Source: an uncultured Phascolarctobacterium sp.
Lineage (GTDB): Bacteria; Bacillota; Negativicutes; Acidaminococcales; Acidaminococcaceae
Assembly: GCA_949287345.1 (NCBI GenBank)
Contig: CASEGD010000042.1
Coordinates: 1-11,485, forward strand
Length of the DNA: 11,485 nucleotides
Reading direction: 5' to 3'
The translations under genes were made by a program, and so were the position numbers. This document shows, piece after piece, positions 7,375 through 11,485 of the stretch. The first letter of the stretch is position 1; each line of letters begins with the position of its first letter. A model generated the notes under the pieces. That model made no database searches. It saw only the letters and a program-made list of their open reading frames with translations, and was not told the DNA's origin.

Positions 7375-8964
7375 ATGGTTTACTTTTTCGGATTTTTGGG
7401 AGGTTTGGCGTTATTTTTATACGGCATGCAGCTGATGGGCGAAGGCTTGCAGCGTGCGGCCGGTGAAAAATTGCAGAAGATACTGGAAAAACTGACCGGC
7501 GTGCTGGTTGTTGCCGTGGCGCTGGGCGCTGTGGTAACGGGAATTTTGCAGTCCAGCAGCGCGACGACGGTTATGACGGTCGGCTTTGTAAATGCCGGGC
7601 TGATGAATTTAAAACAGGCCTTTGGCGTTGTTATGGGCGCAAACATCGGCACAACGATGACAGCGCAGCTGATTGCTTTTAAGCTGACGGATTACATTAC
7701 GCTGTTTTTAGCTATCGGCTTTGCGGTGCAGCTTCTGGCCAAACGCCGCCGCGGCAAATACCTTGGCCAGGTAATTTTAGGCTTCGGCATTTTAATGCTG
7801 GGCATGGAAATGATGAGCAGTTCTGTAATGCCTCTGCGCGAATATCAGGGCTTTATTGATTTTATCCACCGCTTTTCGGATAATCCGCTTTTGGGCGTGC
7901 TTGTAGGTTTGGTAATGACGATGGTCATTCAGTCCAGCAGTGCGACTGCCATTGCCAACCAGGGTTTGATTCCGCTGGAAGGCGCTATCCCCGTGCTGTT
8001 GGGCGATAACATCGGCACCTGCATTACGGCGGTGCTGGCTTCCCTGCGTGCCAACATTACCGCCAAACGTGTGGCGCTGGCGCATGTAATGTTTAACTTT
8101 ATCGGCAGCATTATTTTCATCACCTTTATGGGCCTGTTTATTAAGCTGGTGCTGGCCATTTCCCCGGCAGATGACATTGCCCGCCAGATTGCCAACGCGC
8201 ATACGGCGTTTAATGTAGTCAACACCCTGCTGTTTATGCCGTTTACCGGTTTGTATATTAAATTTATCGAAAAACTTTTGCCGGGCAAGAGCGAAATTAT
8301 CTCCCGCAAGCCGGCGTTTTTGGATGAAAAAATGCTGGCAACGCCTTCCATTGCCATCGGCCTTGCCGTTAAGGAAATTGTGCGCATGGGCAACATGGCG
8401 CGCCATAATGTGGAAGTCGGCCTTGCGGCACTGGAAGACAAAGACCCCGAAAAAATCAAATACGTGCTGGAGCATGAGCCTGTTATCGACGCATTGGAGG
8501 AGGACATTACCCGTTACCTGACCAGGATGAGCGAGAAGGAAATGAGCGGTGCGCTTTCCGCAGAGCATACGCGCCTTTTGCACGCCTGCACGGATATTGA
8601 ACGTATCGGCGACCACGGCGAAGCGCTGGCTAAAGACGCACGCCGCATTTTTGAGGACGATATAAAATTCAGCGACGAGGCGAAAGAAGAACTGCGCAGC
8701 CTTGGCAAGCTGGTGCTGGAAGCCAGCGGCAAAGCAATGGAAGCACTGGCAGCTAACGATAAGGCATTGGCGCAGGAGGCGTGGGATGTCTGCCGTCAGG
8801 TTAAAAAGATGCAGAAGGAAATCCGCAAAAACCACATTGTGCGCCTGAACGAAAAACGCTGCGACCCTGTGGCAGGCTTTTTGATGATGGAAATTTTAAT
8901 CAACATGAAGCGCGTTTCGGACCATTCCAAAAACATCAGCCAGATTGTGCTGGGAATTTTCTAA
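7375..8964 (+). CDS. Na+/phosphate cotransporter family protein with C-terminal PhoU-like domain
   Basis: The product is an inner-membrane protein of the Na/Pi cotransporter (NptA/PNaS) family, expected to move inorganic phosphate with sodium. The 529-aa protein has two inverted membrane repeats, each with the signature QSSSA (59-63 and 186-190), paired with GANIGTT (88-94) and GDNIGT (210-215). The membrane part ends near residue 305. The remainder, about 320-529, is helical and PhoU-like, with ERIGDHGEALAK (409-420) and MKRVSDHSKNIS (511-522). This domain layout is common in bacterial members and may link transport to phosphate status. A GGGGGAGG ribosome site ends only 4 bp before the ATG, a short but usable spacing. 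The N-terminal FGFLGGLALFLYGM is typical of the family start. No other phosphate genes are adjacent, so direction of transport and exact substrate remain inference. Confidence 0.92.
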   Translation: MVYFFGFLGGLALFLYGMQLMGEGLQRAAGEKLQKILEKLTGVLVVAVALGAVVTGILQSSSATTVMTVGFVNAGLMNLKQAFGVVMGANIGTTMTAQLIAFKLTDYITLFLAIGFAVQLLAKRRRGKYLGQVILGFGILMLGMEMMSSSVMPLREYQGFIDFIHRFSDNPLLGVLVGLVMTMVIQSSSATAIANQGLIPLEGAIPVLLGDNIGTCITAVLASLRANITAKRVALAHVMFNFIGSIIFITFMGLFIKLVLAISPADDIARQIANAHTAFNVVNTLLFMPFTGLYIKFIEKLLPGKSEIISRKPAFLDEKMLATPSIAIGLAVKEIVRMGNMARHNVEVGLAALEDKDPEKIKYVLEHEPVIDALEEDITRYLTRMSEKEMSGALSAEHTRLLHACTDIERIGDHGEALAKDARRIFEDDIKFSDEAKEELRSLGKLVLEASGKAMEALAANDKALAQEAWDVCRQVKKMQKEIRKNHIVRLNEKRCDPVAGFLMMEILINMKRVSDHSKNISQIVLGIF

Positions 8965-8983
8965 AATAATTTATAAAAAAGTG

Positions 8984-9012
8984 TTGACAAAGCAATGTTG
9001 TTACGCTATAAT
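8984..9012 (+). promoter_or_regulatory. Consensus promoter of tRNA-Gly
   Basis: TTGACA (8984-8989), a 17-bp spacer and TATAAT (9007-9012) match the sigma-70 consensus exactly. Transcription should start near 9019, about 14 nt before the mature tRNA. This is the strongest promoter by sequence in the window, as expected for a stable RNA. Confidence 0.9.
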
Positions 9013-9032
9013 TAATTTCGTTGTTGAGAAAC

Positions 9033-9107
<75 letters not shown>

Positions 9108-9118
9108 CGAATTTTCAG

Positions 9119-9144
9119 CCCGGCAGTTTACTGCCGGGTTTTTT
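9119..9144 (+). terminator. Intrinsic terminator after tRNA-Gly
   Basis: CCCGGCAG (9119-9126) and CTGCCGGG (9131-9138) form a perfect 8-bp stem with a TTTA loop, followed by six T residues. It ends the tRNA transcript and would also end read-through from the cotransporter gene, which has no terminator of its own. Confidence 0.93.
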
Positions 9145-9196
9145 AAATTTATTACGCAAAAAGCACGGTATTATTGTAGGAAAAGCAGTAAAATTC

Positions 9197-9225
9197 TTGT
9201 CAACTACCTTTTGTTGTGATATTAT
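9197..9225 (+). promoter_or_regulatory. Extended -10 promoter of the tig-clpP-clpX cluster
   Basis: TTGTCA (9197-9202), a 17-bp spacer and TATTAT (9220-9225) preceded by TGA give a good -35 and an extended -10 (TGn) element. The transcript would start near 9232, leaving a leader of about 95 nt. I saw no CIRCE-type inverted repeat or CtsR-type tandem heptamer in the 9145-9326 gap, so heat-shock control at this promoter is not evident. Confidence 0.65.
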
Positions 9226-9326
9226 ATTATGAGCAATGTGTGTAAACAGCTGCATTTTTAACAATTAAAACCGATGCAAACAAAACGCTGTAAGAACCAG
9301 CACATAAATTAAGGGAGGATTTATTA

Positions 9327-10610
9327 ATGAACGTAACAGTAGAAAGAGTCGGCAACGACGCAACTCTTAAAATCACTTTGCCCGCAGAGGAAGTAAACAA
9401 AGGCTATAAAAAAGCCGTTGCAAAAATCGCAGGCCAGGTAAACATCCCCGGCTTCCGTAAAGGCAAAGCCCCCCGCAACGTTATCGAAATGCACTACGGC
9501 AAAGAAGCCGTAAAACAGGAAGCTTTTGAACTGGTTGCCAACCAGTGCTACACCGAAGCTCTGGAACAGGAAAAACTCATCCCGGTTTCCGACCCGAAAG
9601 TAGAAGAATCCGTATTTGAAGAAAACAAAGATATGGAACTTACCATTAAAGTAACCCTGAAACCGGAAGTTAAACTGGGCGACTACAAAGAACTGCATGT
9701 TGAAAAAGAAGCAGTTGAAGTTACCGACGAAGCTGTTGAAGAACAGGTACAGGGCCTGCGCAACCGCCATGCAAAAATGGTAGAAGCTGAAGAAGGCGCT
9801 GTAATCGAAAAAGGCGACTTTGCAATTATCGACTTTGCAGGTACCGTTGACGGCGAACCGTTCAGCGGCGGCGAAGGTAAAGGCTATCCGCTGGAAGTTG
9901 GTTCCAACTCCTTCATCCCGGGCTTTGAAGACCAGCTCGTTGGCCTCAAAAAAGGCGATTCCACCGATGTGGACGTTACCTTCCCGGAAGAATACTTTGT
10001 TAAAGAACTGGCCGGCAAACAGGCTATCTTCAAAGTAAACGTACAGGACGTTAAACGTAAAGAACTGCCCGAACTGACCGATGAATACGTAGCAGCAAAC
10101 AGCGATTGCAAAACCGTTGAAGAACTGCGCGCAAGCTATAAAGAACGCATGCAGAAAGCAGCAGAAAACAATGCCAAAATCGCTTACGAAAAAGCATTGA
10201 TTGACCTTGCTGTTGCCAATGCGGAATTTGAAGTTCCGGAAATCATGATTGAAGACCGCATTACCCAGATGATTGACGAAATGCGCATGAGCCTGGAAAC
10301 CCGCAAACTGAGCCTTGAACAGTACATGCAGTACAGCGGCATCGACATGAAACAGCTCCGTGAACGCCAGCATGACGCTGCTGTTGAAAACGTTAAAACC
10401 GACCTCGTTCTGGACGCTGTTGCTAAAGCTGAAAACATTCAGGTTTCCATGGAAGACGTTGACAGCGAACTTTCCGCTATCGCTTCCCAGCACGGCGCAA
10501 CTCTGGAAGACGTTAAGAAAATCATTAAAGCAAACGGCACCATGGGCCTCCTGCTCGCAAACATTCTGCGCCGCAAAGCTGCCCATGTAATTATTGACAG
10601 CGCAAAATAA
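9327..10610 (+). CDS. tig: Trigger factor (ribosome-associated chaperone and peptidyl-prolyl isomerase)
   Basis: Trigger factor sits at the ribosomal exit tunnel and shields nascent chains, helping folding; it also has prolyl isomerase activity. The 427-aa length is normal. The N-terminal ribosome-binding domain (about 1-115) contains the signature GFRKGKAP at 42-49. The FKBP-type isomerase domain spans about 160-245 (GDFAIIDFAGTVDGEPF, then FIPGFEDQLVGLKKGD). The helical C-terminal chaperone domain covers about 250-427. GGGAGG lies 8 bp before the ATG. Codon use stands out: Lys is almost always AAA and Glu almost always GAA, whereas the efflux and transporter genes use AAG and GAG often. That fits high expression rather than foreign origin. 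It is the first gene of a cluster with clpP and clpX. Confidence 0.97.
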   Translation: MNVTVERVGNDATLKITLPAEEVNKGYKKAVAKIAGQVNIPGFRKGKAPRNVIEMHYGKEAVKQEAFELVANQCYTEALEQEKLIPVSDPKVEESVFEENKDMELTIKVTLKPEVKLGDYKELHVEKEAVEVTDEAVEEQVQGLRNRHAKMVEAEEGAVIEKGDFAIIDFAGTVDGEPFSGGEGKGYPLEVGSNSFIPGFEDQLVGLKKGDSTDVDVTFPEEYFVKELAGKQAIFKVNVQDVKRKELPELTDEYVAANSDCKTVEELRASYKERMQKAAENNAKIAYEKALIDLAVANAEFEVPEIMIEDRITQMIDEMRMSLETRKLSLEQYMQYSGIDMKQLRERQHDAAVENVKTDLVLDAVAKAENIQVSMEDVDSELSAIASQHGATLEDVKKIIKANGTMGLLLANILRRKAAHVIIDSAK

Positions 10611-10651
10611 TTTAAGCACACAGTAAACCACAGAAAAGGGGTGTGACAATA

Positions 10652-11251
10652 ATGAATTATGTGCCAATAGTTGTAGAACAATCCAACCGCGGCGAACGCT
10701 CTTACGATATATATTCCCGCCTTTTAAAGGACAGGATAGTTTTTGTTACTGGCGAAATAGATGATACTATGGCCAATCTCGTTATCGCCCAGCTGCTCTT
10801 TTTAGAGTCGGAAGACCCCGATAAGGATATCCATCTCTATATCAACAGCCCGGGCGGCAGCGTAAGCGCCGGCCTGGCGATTTATGACACAATGCAGTAC
10901 ATAAAGCCTGATGTTTCCACAATCTGCATGGGCATGGCCGCCAGCATGGCATCCGTGCTTCTGGCTGCAGGCACTCCGGGCAAGCGTTTTGCCCTGCCGT
11001 ATTCCAGAGTGATGATTCATCAGCCGTTGGGCGGCGTACAGGGGCAGGCTTCCGAGATTGAAATTACCGCGCGTGAAATTTTGCGCGTGCGCGACGAGAT
11101 GAACGGCATTTTAGCCAGCCATACCGGCCAGACCAAGGAAAAGATTGCGCAGGACACTGACCGTGATAACTACATGACCAGCCAGCAGGCCAAAGAATAC
11201 GGCCTGATTGACGAAGTTGTAACGCGTAAGCAGCCTGCAAATGAAAAATAA
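10652..11251 (+). CDS. clpP: ATP-dependent Clp protease proteolytic subunit ClpP
   Basis: ClpP is the serine peptidase barrel that degrades proteins fed in by ClpX or other Clp ATPases in the cytoplasm. The 199-aa protein has the full catalytic triad at the standard places: Ser98 in GMAASMA, His123 in MIHQP and Asp172 in DTDRDNYM. The oxyanion-region loop NSPGGSV is at 65-71. The N-terminus [10 protein letters not shown], followed by [16 protein letters not shown], matches the family's processed start. The ATG at 10652 is chosen because the in-frame GTG at 10643 falls inside the ribosome site AAGGGGTG, which is 8 bp before the ATG. Only 41 bp and no terminator separate it from tig, and clpX follows 22 bp later, so the three are probably co-transcribed. 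Confidence 0.97.
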   Translation: MNYVPIVVEQSNRGERSYDIYSRLLKDRIVFVTGEIDDTMANLVIAQLLFLESEDPDKDIHLYINSPGGSVSAGLAIYDTMQYIKPDVSTICMGMAASMASVLLAAGTPGKRFALPYSRVMIHQPLGGVQGQASEIEITAREILRVRDEMNGILASHTGQTKEKIAQDTDRDNYMTSQQAKEYGLIDEVVTRKQPANEK

Positions 11252-11273
11252 AGGCTTTAAGGAGATATTTGAA

Positions 11274-11485
11274 ATGAAATTCGGTGGGGACAATCACCAC
11301 GATGCACCGGTTTGCTCTTTTTGCGGCAAGCGCGAGGCGCAGGTCAGCAAAATGTTCAGCAAGGTACTGGGCGAAGGTGATTTGTTTATTTGCGATGAGT
11401 GCATAAAACTCTGCAATGAAATGCTTGAAGAAGAAATGCGGGCACGAGCAGTGCAGCACGCAGATATTGCCGAGCTGCCCAAACC
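11274..11485 (+). CDS. clpX: ATP-dependent Clp protease ATP-binding subunit ClpX (5' part, cut by window edge)
   Basis: ClpX is the AAA+ unfoldase that recognises, unfolds and threads substrates into ClpP. The first 70 codons are present and the frame is open to the window end. They encode the N-terminal zinc-binding dimerisation domain: Cys14-x2-Cys17 (CSFC) and Cys40-x2-Cys43 (CDEC), with [10 protein letters not shown] between them, then [16 protein letters not shown]. The ATPase domain lies beyond the window. AAGGAG sits 9 bp before the ATG. Position directly after clpP is the usual arrangement and supports the call. Confidence 0.95.
   Translation, partial: MKFGGDNHHDAPVCSFCGKREAQVSKMFSKVLGEGDLFICDECIKLCNEMLEEEMRARAVQHADIAELPK

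Noticed and set aside
7253..7435. A small frame ahead of the Na/Pi gene that could be a leader peptide
   Set aside because: It starts inside the preceding terminator, upstream of the predicted promoter, and overlaps the transporter start. Its internal ATG at 7346 has no good ribosome site.
7792..8835. A 347-codon open frame on the minus strand opposite the Na/Pi cotransporter
   Set aside because: It is antisense to a well-supported transporter gene, its protein is rich in His, Gln and Arg without recognisable domains, and it has no ribosome site I could support.
9324..10667. A 447-codon open frame on the minus strand opposite tig
   Set aside because: It mirrors tig exactly. The GAA/AAA/GTT-rich codons of tig give Phe- and Val-rich antisense text without stops, with no family motif. 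The sense frame is certain trigger factor.

Overview
The window looks like a chromosomal core segment of a diderm Firmicute (Negativicutes, perhaps the Phascolarctobacterium/Acidaminococcus group). This is inferred from two things read in the sequence. Strong AGGAGG-type ribosome sites, consensus -35/-10 promoters and the tig-clpP-clpX order are Firmicutes-like. A complete RND-type efflux pair implies an outer membrane. No marker gene in the window fixes the genus. There is no phage, transposase, CRISPR array or defence gene here.

Layout: (1) 1-1292 holds a cytosine deaminase gene (codA), preceded by a possible last few codons of another gene. (2) 1293-1534 is a convergent intergenic region with a 146-bp imperfect palindrome, probably a dispersed intergenic repeat or structured element, and a bidirectional terminator. 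(3) 1535-2860 on the minus strand is rarA, an AAA+ ATPase of replication-fork maintenance. (4) 2861-3014 is a divergent promoter region, with a rarA promoter on one side and an efflux-operon promoter on the other. (5) 3015-7222 is a two-gene operon for a periplasmic adaptor and an HAE1-type RND pump, closed by a hairpin terminator. (6) 7292-8964 is a Na+/phosphate cotransporter-family gene with its own promoter and a C-terminal PhoU-like domain. (7) 8984-9144 is a self-contained tRNA-Gly(GCC) unit: consensus promoter, tRNA with encoded CCA, terminator. (8) 9197 to the end is the protein quality-control cluster tig-clpP-clpX; clpX runs off the right edge.

The genes fall into independent transcription units. 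The adaptor and RND pump act together and still need an outer-membrane channel, which is not encoded here. Trigger factor, ClpP and ClpX form a co-transcribed chaperone/protease set. I found no convincing new multi-gene system. The least explained DNA is the palindromic element between codA and rarA, with its alternating GCCAAAG/CTTTGGC words.
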